From positions 1 to 11,168 of the forward strand of contig JAEWZS010000136.1 of assembly GCA_023458355.1 (NCBI GenBank): a DNA stretch of 11,168 bases, given 5' to 3'. Below the pieces are notes generated by a model that was given only the letters and a program-made list of their open reading frames with translations, had not been told where the DNA came from and ran no database searches. This DNA is from Bacillota bacterium (GTDB lineage: Bacteria; Bacillota; Clostridia; Christensenellales; CAG-138). The position numbers and the translations under genes are program-made. Shown in pieces: positions 1 through 6,015 of this stretch (the stretch's first letter is position 1; each line of letters starts with the position of its first letter).

Positions 1-158
1 CCACCTCGTGCGAGAAGCTTCGTTTGAAAGCTTACTTTATTTATTTCACATTGCGCGTAAATGCTGCCCTTGGGGATAGAAAATGCTTCGCGGGCGTTAA
101 ACGGGAGCATAGCTGTGACGACGTTACCGTCTTTTAAAATGTCAACAATGCATTCCAT
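1..158 (-). CDS. Unidentified protein, N-terminal 52 residues only (runs off the left edge)
   Basis: An open frame starts at ATG 158-156 and continues without a stop to the window edge, reading MECIVDILKDGNVVTAMLPF and onward to KLLARG. A strong AGGAGGG ribosome site lies just before it, within the end of the HD-domain gene. The start is one base after that gene's TGA, so the two are almost certainly co-transcribed and translationally coupled. I do not recognise the product with confidence. The pattern of a short beta-rich start followed by a 'G..Y....IN...F.T.L...G' stretch loosely recalls DUF1905-type small domains, but this is a weak impression. No signal peptide or membrane segment is visible in the part present. 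Confidence 0.6.
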   Translation of the reverse strand, partial: MECIVDILKDGNVVTAMLPFNAREAFSIPKGSIYAQCEINKVSFQTKLLARG

Positions 159-159
159 A

Positions 160-738
160 TCATCCCTCCTGAGGCTTTACGCCGATGTTAAGCTCGTCCG
201 TAAAGCGGCGCATGCCTTCAATGGTGCGCTCAATAACTTTTTCAAGCGGCAAATGAAGCATTTCGCAGCCCTTTAAAATAAGGTCGCGGTCGCACTTAGC
301 TGCAAAGCGCCTGTCTTTGAATTTTTTCATCACGCTTTTCACTTCAAGATCTAATATACCGTTTGGGCGCATTAGAGCCGTCGTCATAACGATACCTGTA
401 AGCTCGTCCACCGTATAAAGACTTTTTTCTAAGTTCGTCTGCGGCTCCACATCATTTCGTATTTTATAGCCGTGTGCGAGAATGGCACGAATATCCTTCT
501 CGTCTACATTTTCACCCTCTAAAAGCTCCCGCACATGGTCGAGATGTTCTTCCGGGTATTTTTCAAAGTCCACATCGTGCAGGTAGCCGATTGCCTCATA
601 GTATTTAGCATTTTCGCCGAATTCTTCGGCCATAGCACCCATCGCTGCACTCACGGCAAGCGCATGCGTGAATAGATGCTTCTCGGTAACGTGTTTTTCT
701 AAGAGTACCTTCGCGCGATCTAACGTCAATTCTGCCAT
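160..738 (-). CDS. HD-domain (HDIG-type) putative phosphohydrolase, 192 aa
   Basis: This is a predicted cytoplasmic metal-dependent phosphohydrolase of the HD superfamily. From ATG 738 the expected metal-ligand pattern is visible: H25, the HD pair H54-D55 in 'GYLHDVDFEKYPEEH', H89 in 'AILAHGY', and D111 in 'YTVDELTG'. The C-terminal third is helical and charged, as in small clostridial proteins annotated only as HD or HDIG hydrolases. An upstream in-frame ATG at 789 would add 17 residues, but the predicted promoter places the transcript start near 785, and the ATG at 738 has a G-rich ribosome site (AGGGGG, 745-750). The shorter start is therefore preferred. The next gene begins one base after the stop. 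The family fold is well supported; the substrate (nucleotide or other phosphoester) cannot be read from the sequence. Confidence 0.85.
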   Translation of the reverse strand: MAELTLDRAKVLLEKHVTEKHLFTHALAVSAAMGAMAEEFGENAKYYEAIGYLHDVDFEKYPEEHLDHVRELLEGENVDEKDIRAILAHGYKIRNDVEPQTNLEKSLYTVDELTGIVMTTALMRPNGILDLEVKSVMKKFKDRRFAAKCDRDLILKGCEMLHLPLEKVIERTIEGMRRFTDELNIGVKPQEG

Positions 739-791
739 ACTGTGCCCCCTGATTAGGATGGTATTGCGGTTTTTATCCGCTTTTTTCAAAT

Positions 792-820
792 AGTATAGCT
801 TTTTTACTGTAAGGAAGCAA
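792..820 (-). promoter_or_regulatory. Sigma-A-type promoter of the HD-domain gene pair
   Basis: Read on the minus strand, TTGCTT (820-815) and TATACT (797-792) are separated by 17 bp. The expected transcript start is near 785, leaving a leader of about 47 bases before the ATG at 738. It is arranged back to back with the + strand promoter at 912. Confidence 0.6.
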
Positions 821-911
821 TAATATGCATTTCATGTCTGGTGCAATGCGGCTAAAATCGGCTGTTTCATATGCATCGGTGTAATTTTATTCGTTTTCTG
901 CAAAAAAGCGC

Positions 912-940
912 TTGACAGAACCGTAATGCGTATATAATAT
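912..940 (+). promoter_or_regulatory. Consensus sigma-A promoter ahead of the small membrane protein and liv genes
   Basis: A perfect TTGACA (912-917) is followed by an AT-rich block. TAATAT (935-940) lies at 17 bp and a perfect TATAAT (933-938) at 15 bp, so the exact -10 is ambiguous. No other good promoter is seen before livJ, so this is the likely main promoter for both the small gene and the importer operon. Confidence 0.7.
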
Positions 941-975
941 ATTATTTAAATCTTGCGCGAAAGGAGCGGTACGAA

Positions 976-1158
976 ATGTCGGATAAACGAATGCGTTTTC
1001 AATTTAACCATTTGTTTTTAGCCTCTGTCGCTGTGTCGGCGGTTCTTTTCGTGTCCGCAATTTCTGCGCTTAGCATTATAAGCATTATTGGCGTACTCAT
1101 TATTAGCATTCTCGTACTTGTACGTAGCAATGTTCCCGTGAGGAAACCGGTCCGATAA
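976..1158 (+). CDS. Small hydrophobic membrane protein, 60 aa
   Basis: The ATG at 976 follows AAGGAG (961-966) with a 9-base spacer, directly downstream of a consensus promoter, so the frame is probably translated. The protein has a basic N-terminus (MSDKRMRF), one continuous hydrophobic stretch at about residues 13-49 rich in Ile, Leu, Val, Ala and Ser, and a basic tail (RSNVPVRKPVR). The stretch is long enough for two closely packed membrane helices. No cysteine lipobox or known motif is visible and I do not recognise the family. It lies 91 bp before livJ and is separated from it by a strong hairpin. It could be a partner or leader gene of the importer, or an unrelated small protein sharing the promoter. 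Confidence 0.65.
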   Translation: MSDKRMRFQFNHLFLASVAVSAVLFVSAISALSIISIIGVLIISILVLVRSNVPVRKPVR

Positions 1159-1178
1159 GGCTTATTAACAAAGCTGAC

Positions 1179-1212
1179 AAAGGGCGGTCCACGGGAACGG
1201 GGACCGCCCTTT
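1179..1212 (+). terminator. 12-bp hairpin between the small membrane gene and livJ (terminator or attenuator)
   Basis: AAAGGGCGGTCC (1179-1190) pairs perfectly with GGACCGCCCTTT (1201-1212) around a 10-base loop. The stem is GC-rich, but the transcript carries only three U residues before CG, so termination would be inefficient. It could be a partial terminator reducing read-through into livJ or a 5' stabiliser of livJ mRNA. Confidence 0.6.
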
Positions 1213-1249
1213 CGTATGCAGAATTATAATTATACAAGGAGAACCAACC

Positions 1250-2404
1250 ATGAAAAAGAGATTTGCCCTACTCCTCGCGCTTATGATGACAGCCGCTGTA
1301 TTTGCGGGCTGTGGCGCGAAAACCTCGGATACCTATAAGGTCGGCGTCAACATAGAGCTCTCCGGCGGCGTTGCCACCTACGGGCAGAGCACGCTCCAAG
1401 GCGTCGAGCTGGCCATAAAGCAAGTCAATGCCAATGGCGGCGTCAACGGCAAGCAGGTGGAGCTTGTGAAGTACGACAACAAGTCCGACCCGGCGGAAGC
1501 CACCACCATTGCTACCAAACTTATGACGCAGGACAATGTATTGGCCGTTATGGGACCCGCTACCTCGGGCAGCTTTAAGTCCACCATCCCCGTTGCGCTT
1601 AAAAACAAGGTTCCCGTCATCTCCGCCAGCGCAACCGTAGATGACGTTACCGTGGATGCAAACGGCGTAAAGGAGTATGCTTTCCGTATCTGCTACAACG
1701 ATTCGTTCCAAGGGAATGTACTCGCTCAGTATGCCACAAACAACCTTTCCGGCAAGACCGCCGTTGTATTGAAGGATATCGCAAACGACTACTGTAAAGG
1801 CGTTGCGTCAAGCTTCACCTCCGCATTCATCGCAGCAGGCGGAACAGTAGCGAGCGAGGAGTCCTTCAGCTCGGGTGATACAGATTTTAACGCCATACTC
1901 ACAAAGATCAAGAACCTCGAGTTCGATGTGCTTCTGCTCTCAGCTTATTATCAGGAAGCCGGCCTTGTTATCAAGCAGGCACGCGCGCTTGGAATCGACT
2001 GCCCCATCCTCGGGCCCGATGGCTACGATTCCCCGTCACTGTTTGAGCTTGCCGGTGCGGACGCGCTCAACAATGTGTATTACACCAACCATTACTCCTC
2101 GCTCGATAAGGACCCAAGTGTGCTGCAGTTTATTGCCGATTTTAACGCCGAATACGGAAAAGACCCCGATTCGTTCAATGCCCTCGGCTATGACGTCGCC
2201 AGGTTTACCGTCGAAGCCATTGCCCGCGCCGCAGAATCCGGCGAGCCTACCCCCGAGTCCGTGAAGGCCGCCATGGAGTCCACCTCCGATTTTGCGGGCA
2301 TAACCGGCAACATCACCGTGGATGAGAACCACAATGCCGTAAAGGGCATCGTTATCATCAAGCTTGAAAACGGCGTACCTGTTTCGAGTGAAAAAGCGGG
2401 TTAA
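1250..2404 (+). CDS. livJ: Branched-chain amino acid-type ABC importer, substrate-binding lipoprotein, 384 aa
   Basis: This is the extracytoplasmic receptor that captures the substrate and delivers it to the LivH-LivM channel. It starts at ATG 1250 after AAGGAG (1236-1241, 8-base spacer). Residues 1-20 form a lipoprotein signal peptide with lipobox F-A-G-C, placing lipidated Cys21 at the mature N-terminus, as expected for a Gram-positive membrane-anchored receptor. The rest matches the type I periplasmic-binding fold of Leu/Ile/Val and amide receptors (Peripla_BP_6 type): 'GVNIELSGGVATYGQSTLQG' near 32-51, 'NGGVNGKQVELV' near 62-73 and 'GPATSGSFKSTIPV' near 102-115 followed by 'VISASAT'. Its length is typical. 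Codons are strongly C- or G-ending compared with the neighbours, consistent with high expression. The true ligand is not certain, because the family also binds aromatic amino acids, amides and urea. Confidence 0.93.
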   Translation: MKKRFALLLALMMTAAVFAGCGAKTSDTYKVGVNIELSGGVATYGQSTLQGVELAIKQVNANGGVNGKQVELVKYDNKSDPAEATTIATKLMTQDNVLAVMGPATSGSFKSTIPVALKNKVPVISASATVDDVTVDANGVKEYAFRICYNDSFQGNVLAQYATNNLSGKTAVVLKDIANDYCKGVASSFTSAFIAAGGTVASEESFSSGDTDFNAILTKIKNLEFDVLLLSAYYQEAGLVIKQARALGIDCPILGPDGYDSPSLFELAGADALNNVYYTNHYSSLDKDPSVLQFIADFNAEYGKDPDSFNALGYDVARFTVEAIARAAESGEPTPESVKAAMESTSDFAGITGNITVDENHNAVKGIVIIKLENGVPVSSEKAG

Positions 2405-2426
2405 TAACACATATTAGAAAACGTTT

Positions 2427-2476
2427 CGGAGCGGTTTTTCGCCCATGCCCATGGGCTTAACCCCAAAACCGCTCCG
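2427..2476 (+). other. Compound stem-loop downstream of livJ
   Basis: CGGAGCGGTTTT (2427-2438) pairs perfectly over 12 bp with AAAACCGCTCCG (2465-2476). Inside it, GCCCAT (2441-2446) pairs with ATGGGC (2451-2456). It begins 22 bases after the livJ stop and lacks a following U tract. A role as a 3' stabiliser of livJ mRNA, raising receptor levels over permease levels, is more likely than termination. Confidence 0.6.
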
Positions 2477-2493
2477 GGCATCCCCTTTATCGT

Positions 2494-2580
2494 CTCCCGT
2501 TTTTTGGCCGCAGGGGCATGGAGGAAAGCCCCTCGGCCCGAATTTCGGGCTTATCACAATCAACCACCCATGACCGGGAG
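2494..2580 (+). promoter_or_regulatory. livH leader with alternative hairpins that could mask the ribosome site
   Basis: CTCCCG (2494-2499) is complementary to CGGGAG (2575-2580), which is part of the livH Shine-Dalgarno region. Between them lie two mutually exclusive stems: GGCCG-C-AGGGGC (2506-2517) with GCCCCTCGGCC (2528-2538), and GCCCGAA (2536-2542) with TTCGGGC (2544-2550). A T6 tract sits at 2500-2505. The pairings are seen directly; regulation is inferred. Confidence 0.4.
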
Positions 2581-2590
2581 GAGAAATGCT

Positions 2591-3475
2591 TTGAACCAGT
2601 TTTTGCAGCAGCTCGTGAACGGGGTTTCGCTCGGGAGCATATACGCGCTCATTGCGCTTGGCTATACGATGGTGTACGGCATCATCAAGCTTATTAACTT
2701 CGCGCACTGCGACGTGTACATGGTGGGCGCTTATGTGGGTTATTTCTGCATGACAACGCTTGGGTTACCGTTTTATTACGCGCTTATCATTGCGATGCTC
2801 GTGTGCATGCTCCTTGGTATGTCCATTGAGCGCATCGCCTATAAACCTCTTCGCGGAGCCCCCCGTATTGCGGCACTCATTACCGCAATCGGGGTTTCTC
2901 TGCTTCTGGAGTACGGCATGATGTTCTTCGTGGGTGCGGGTGTTCGCTCATATCCGCCCATGACGGGCTTTATAACAAAGACATTTGATTTTAGCGGCAT
3001 TGTCGTAAGCGCACAGCAGGTCATCATCATCGGCATTACGATTGTGCTCATGGTCATTTTGCAGATTATCGTAAAGTATACGAAAGCAGGAAAATCCATG
3101 CGTGCGGTATCTACAGACAGAGATGCAGCTGAGCTTATGGGCGTCAACGTTAACCGCACCGTTTCCTTTACCTTTGCCATCGGCTCGGCACTCGCCGGCG
3201 CGGCGGGCGTGATGGTTGGTGTTTACTACAACTCTATCAACCCCCTTATGGGTATGCTGCCCGGGCTTAAGGCGTTCATTGCGGCGGTGTTTGGCGGAAT
3301 CGGCATTCTACCGGGCGCAATGCTCGGCGGCTACTTCATCGGTATGGTAGAGGTGCTTGTGGCGGGATATATTAACTCCACCTACCGCGACGCGGTGGTG
3401 TTCTTTATCCTCATACTCGTCTTAATCTTTAAGCCCGCAGGGCTTTTAGGCAAGAAATTTAGGGAGAAGGTGTAA
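2591..3475 (+). CDS. livH: Branched-chain amino acid-type ABC importer permease, 294 aa
   Basis: This integral membrane permease is half of the translocation channel. The reading frame is open from 2504, but the conserved family start 'NQFLQQLVNGVSLGSIYALIALGYTMVYGI' begins at TTG 2591, preceded by GGGAGGAG (2576-2583). I therefore choose the TTG start, giving a normal family length. The family blocks 'GIIKLINFAHCDVYMVGAY' near the N-terminus and the cytoplasmic ATPase-contact loop 'DAAELMGVNVNRTVSFTFAIGSALAGAAG' from about residue 178 are clear, with roughly eight hydrophobic segments. In the 'NFAH-x-D' motif the usual Gly is replaced by Cys. livM starts five bases beyond the stop. An ATG at 2586 is out of frame and opens only a two-codon frame that overlaps the TTG start. 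Confidence 0.92.
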   Translation: MNQFLQQLVNGVSLGSIYALIALGYTMVYGIIKLINFAHCDVYMVGAYVGYFCMTTLGLPFYYALIIAMLVCMLLGMSIERIAYKPLRGAPRIAALITAIGVSLLLEYGMMFFVGAGVRSYPPMTGFITKTFDFSGIVVSAQQVIIIGITIVLMVILQIIVKYTKAGKSMRAVSTDRDAAELMGVNVNRTVSFTFAIGSALAGAAGVMVGVYYNSINPLMGMLPGLKAFIAAVFGGIGILPGAMLGGYFIGMVEVLVAGYINSTYRDAVVFFILILVLIFKPAGLLGKKFREKV

Positions 3476-3479
3476 TGAT

Positions 3480-4469
3480 ATGAAAAGAATACTTGCTCTT
3501 CCCCCTACCGTTCGCTATGCCATAGCGCTTGCACTGTCGTTTTTCATCGTCTGGGGGTTAATCGCCGCGGGCGCTATCAACGACTACATCTTTACCGTTA
3601 TCGTGACTGTCTGTGTGAATATCATACTCGCGTGCGGGCTAAACCTTATCACCGGCTTTACAGGCCAATTTTCTTTGGGGCATGCGGGGTTTATGAGCAT
3701 CGGCGCTTATGTATGCGCCTTTGTCACCATGCGGATAGATTCTGCGGGCGGCTTCTTCTTAGGGCTTTTTGCAGGTGCGTGTGTAGCTGCGTTTGCAGGA
3801 TTTCTCATCGGCCTTCCCATTTTACGCCTTAAGGGCGACTACCTCGCCATCGCAACGCTTGGGATGAGCGAGATCATCCGCAATGTGTTTACCAATATCG
3901 AGGTTACAAACGGAGCAGCGGGCTTAAACGGCATACCGCAGTACATCAATTGGCCATACCTCTTTTTTGCTACTGCGTTGACGGTGCTTATTATAAGCCT
4001 TCTCATCCACTCTACACATGGGCGCGCTATGATCTCCATACGTGAGGATGAGATTGCCGCGGAATCCGTAGGTATCAACACCACGCGCTACAAGGTGGCC
4101 GCGTTTGCCATAGGTGCGTTTTTTGCGGGGCTCGCAGGCGCTGTTTATGCCTCGTATTTCTACTTCATAAAACCCGATTTGTTTGGATTCCAGCGCTCGG
4201 TAGATATACTCGTTGTGGTTGTATTTGGCGGCTTGGGGAGCATTTCAGGATCCATCATCGCGTCGATTTTGCTCGTGATACTCTCGACGCTTTTACAGTC
4301 CGTCACCGAGCTTCGCATGGTTATCTACGCGCTTTTGCTCATTGCGACCATGATCTTCCGTCCGCAGGGTATCATGGGATCCAAAGAGTTCTCGTATGCG
4401 CTTTTAAGAAGAACCGTATCCAATATCGGCGGCATTTTCCGTAAGGATTCAAAGGAGCGTGAAAACTGA
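3480..4469 (+). CDS. livM: Branched-chain amino acid-type ABC importer permease, 329 aa
   Basis: This is the second membrane subunit, pairing with LivH. It starts at ATG 3480 with AGGGAGAAGGTG upstream, inside the last codons of livH. The protein is hydrophobic throughout, with a short basic N-terminus, and carries family landmarks: 'NLITGFTGQFSLGHAGFMSIGAYVCAF' near residues 54-80, 'LPILRLKGDYLAIATLGMSEIIRNV' in the middle, and the ATPase-contact loop 'EIAAESVGINTTRYKVAAFAIGAFFAGLAGA' near 191-221. The end 'FRPQGIMG' is typical, followed by a charged tail (KEFSYALLRRT to KDSKEREN). The stop overlaps the livG start by one base (TGATG), which indicates translational coupling. Family assignment is firm; substrate as for the receptor. 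Confidence 0.93.
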   Translation: MKRILALPPTVRYAIALALSFFIVWGLIAAGAINDYIFTVIVTVCVNIILACGLNLITGFTGQFSLGHAGFMSIGAYVCAFVTMRIDSAGGFFLGLFAGACVAAFAGFLIGLPILRLKGDYLAIATLGMSEIIRNVFTNIEVTNGAAGLNGIPQYINWPYLFFATALTVLIISLLIHSTHGRAMISIREDEIAAESVGINTTRYKVAAFAIGAFFAGLAGAVYASYFYFIKPDLFGFQRSVDILVVVVFGGLGSISGSIIASILLVILSTLLQSVTELRMVIYALLLIATMIFRPQGIMGSKEFSYALLRRTVSNIGGIFRKDSKEREN

Positions 4470-5254
4470 TGCCGTTTTTAAATTTACAGGATGTATCCGT
4501 TTCCTTCGGCGGCCTTGAGGCCGTGCGTGCGCTCAACCTATGTATAGAACAAGGTGAGCTTGTTGGCTTAATCGGCCCCAACGGCGCAGGCAAGACCACG
4601 GTGTTTAACCTTTTGACGGGCGTTTATACGCCTACGCATGGGAAAATTACCCTTAGGTGCGGCGAGAAAGGCGTGGAGCTTGGCGGCATGCGGCCAGATG
4701 CCATCTGCAGCGCAGGCGTTGCTCGCACGTTCCAGAACATTCGCCTTTTTAAGGACTTAAGCGTACTGGATAACGTGCGTATTGCCATGCACCAAAATGC
4801 CAAATGCTCGCTTTTTGACAGCATGCTGCACACCAAAAAGAATCGCCGCGAGGAGGAACGCATAATGGAAGAATCGCTTACGATACTTTCCGTGTTCCAT
4901 CTGGATAAAAAGAAAGATGAGCTTGCGCGAAACCTCCCCTACGGAGAACAGCGCCATCTTGAAATCGCAAGAGCACTTGCGACAAAGCCAAAACTGCTGC
5001 TTCTTGACGAGCCGGCTGCCGGCATGAACCCTAATGAAACCGCCGAACTTTGCACGCTTATATCGTCGCTTCGCGAACGTTTCAAGCTTACGATACTTTT
5101 AATCGAGCATGATATGTCGCTTGTTATGCGGCTTTGCGAGCGTATCTGCGTTTTAAACTACGGTGCGCAAATCGCCTGCGGCTGCCCCGTCGAAATAAGG
5201 AGCAACGCGGAGGTCATCCGCGCCTACCTGGGGGGGGAAGTCGCCCATGCTTGA
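4469..5254 (+). CDS. livG: Branched-chain amino acid-type ABC importer ATPase, 261 aa
   Basis: This cytoplasmic ATPase subunit energises transport through LivH-LivM. Complete ABC motifs are visible: Walker A GPNGAGKTT (36-44), Q-loop Q89 in 'ARTFQNIRLF' (a LivG hallmark), signature LPYGEQR (156-162), Walker B LLLLDEP (176-182) and switch His214 in 'IEHDM'. The LivG-type helical insert between the Q-loop and signature (about 108-150) is present and rich in charged residues. It starts at ATG 4469 inside the livM stop, with AAAGGAG at 4451-4457. Its last codons contain a run of eight G bases (5230-5237) that also serves as the ribosome site of livF, and it overlaps livF by eight bases. Length is normal for LivG. 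Confidence 0.94.
   Translation: MPFLNLQDVSVSFGGLEAVRALNLCIEQGELVGLIGPNGAGKTTVFNLLTGVYTPTHGKITLRCGEKGVELGGMRPDAICSAGVARTFQNIRLFKDLSVLDNVRIAMHQNAKCSLFDSMLHTKKNRREEERIMEESLTILSVFHLDKKKDELARNLPYGEQRHLEIARALATKPKLLLLDEPAAGMNPNETAELCTLISSLRERFKLTILLIEHDMSLVMRLCERICVLNYGAQIACGCPVEIRSNAEVIRAYLGGEVAHA
5230..5237 (+). repeat. G8 homopolymer at the livG-livF junction
   Basis: Eight consecutive G bases lie within the last codons of livG (Leu-Gly-Gly-Glu) and 9 bases before the livF ATG, acting as its Shine-Dalgarno region. Removing one G would join the livG frame to livF without a stop. Confidence 0.9.
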
Positions 5255-5951
5255 AATTGACGGATTAAACGTCTATTACGATGCCATCCATGTGATCAAA
5301 AATGTTTCTGTTTTTGTTAAGGAAGGCGAGATTGTTACCCTCATCGGTGCGAACGGAGCGGGCAAAACAACCACGCTTCGTACCGTGTCGGGCCTCAAAA
5401 AAGCCGCTTCAGGCAGCATACGGTTAGATGGGGAGGATATTTCCTCGCTCTCTCCGCCACAGCGCGTGAAGCGCGGACTTTTGCATGTACCCGAAGGTCG
5501 GCGCGTGTTCCCCGATATGACCGTACAGGAAAACCTCGATATGGGTGCGTTTCTTCGAAACGACCGCGTCGCCATCGTAGAGGAGCAAAAACGCGTGTTC
5601 GAAAGCTTTCCCGTGCTTTTGAAGCGCCGCCGTCAATTAGCCGGTACCCTGTCGGGTGGCGAACAGCAAATGCTCGCGATGGGCCGTGCACTCATGGGAA
5701 GGCCTCGAATCCTACTTCTCGATGAGCCTTCTATGGGGCTCTCCCCTATTTTGGTGCAGGAGATTTTCAGCATCATACGCGATATCAACAAGATGGGTAC
5801 CTCTATTTTACTCGTGGAACAAAACGCCCAGATGGCGCTCTCCATCGCGGACCGCGCCTATGTGCTCGAAAACGGCGCCATCTCCATGAGCGGTACGGGC
5901 CAGGAACTATTGGAAAGCGACGAGGTGCAAAAGGCATATCTCGGAGGGTAG
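5247..5951 (+). CDS. livF: Branched-chain amino acid-type ABC importer ATPase, 234 aa
   Basis: This is the second ATPase, forming the heterodimer with LivG. Motifs: Walker A GANGAGKTT (34-42), the LivF-typical 'VPEGRRVFPDMTVQENL' (81-97) in place of a plain Q-loop, signature LSGGEQQ (135-141) and Walker B ILLLDEP (155-161). In the switch position 'LLVEQNAQ', Gln192 replaces the usual His, a change normal for LivF proteins rather than a defect. The ATG at 5247 overlaps the livG stop by eight bases, and the G-rich tract just upstream supplies the ribosome site. The final codons GGA-GGG-TAG also form one arm of a hairpin that may terminate the operon. Length is standard for LivF. Confidence 0.94.
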   Translation: MLEIDGLNVYYDAIHVIKNVSVFVKEGEIVTLIGANGAGKTTTLRTVSGLKKAASGSIRLDGEDISSLSPPQRVKRGLLHVPEGRRVFPDMTVQENLDMGAFLRNDRVAIVEEQKRVFESFPVLLKRRRQLAGTLSGGEQQMLAMGRALMGRPRILLLDEPSMGLSPILVQEIFSIIRDINKMGTSILLVEQNAQMALSIADRAYVLENGAISMSGTGQELLESDEVQKAYLGG

Positions 5952-5971
5952 GATTACCCTTCCTTGTGTTT
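5943..5971 (+). terminator. Probable weak terminator of the liv operon
   Basis: GGAGGGTA (5943-5950) pairs with TACCCT-T-CC (5955-5963), with one bulged T and a GGAT loop, followed by TTGTGTTT (5964-5971). The stem contains the livF stop codon. The broken U tract suggests partial termination. The tract doubles as the -35 of the next gene's promoter. Confidence 0.5.
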
Positions 5972-5992
5972 CTACACCGCTGCTGTTACAAT
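5964..5992 (+). promoter_or_regulatory. Candidate promoter of the ArsR-like regulator
   Basis: TTGTGT (5964-5969) and TACAAT (5987-5992) are separated by 17 bp. The expected transcript start near 6000 leaves only about 16 bases before the GTG at 6016, with no clear Shine-Dalgarno sequence. Confidence 0.5.
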
Positions 5993-6015
5993 AATGTCAA
6001 TAGTTTACGATTGCG

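Noticed and set aside
739..789. 17-residue extension of the HD-domain protein from ATG 789
   Set aside because: The predicted transcript starts near 785, after that ATG, and the extension has no family resemblance; ATG 738 has a G-rich ribosome site.
1159..1249. T-box or amino-acid riboswitch upstream of livJ
   Set aside because: Only a single hairpin is present; the region is too short and no T-box sequence or known aptamer core is visible.
1268..1711. Long minus-strand frame inside livJ, and similar antisense frames throughout the liv and exporter genes
   Set aside because: They are mirror frames caused by codon bias of the real genes, with no ribosome sites or recognisable domains.
2504..2590. 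N-terminal extension of LivH from TTG 2504
   Set aside because: The extra 29 residues (AAGAWRKAPRPEF type) do not match the family, lie in the hairpin-rich gap, and the good ribosome site precedes TTG 2591.
5810..5830. LivF switch histidine replaced by glutamine as a sign of inactivation
   Set aside because: The 'VEQN' form is normal for LivF-family ATPases.
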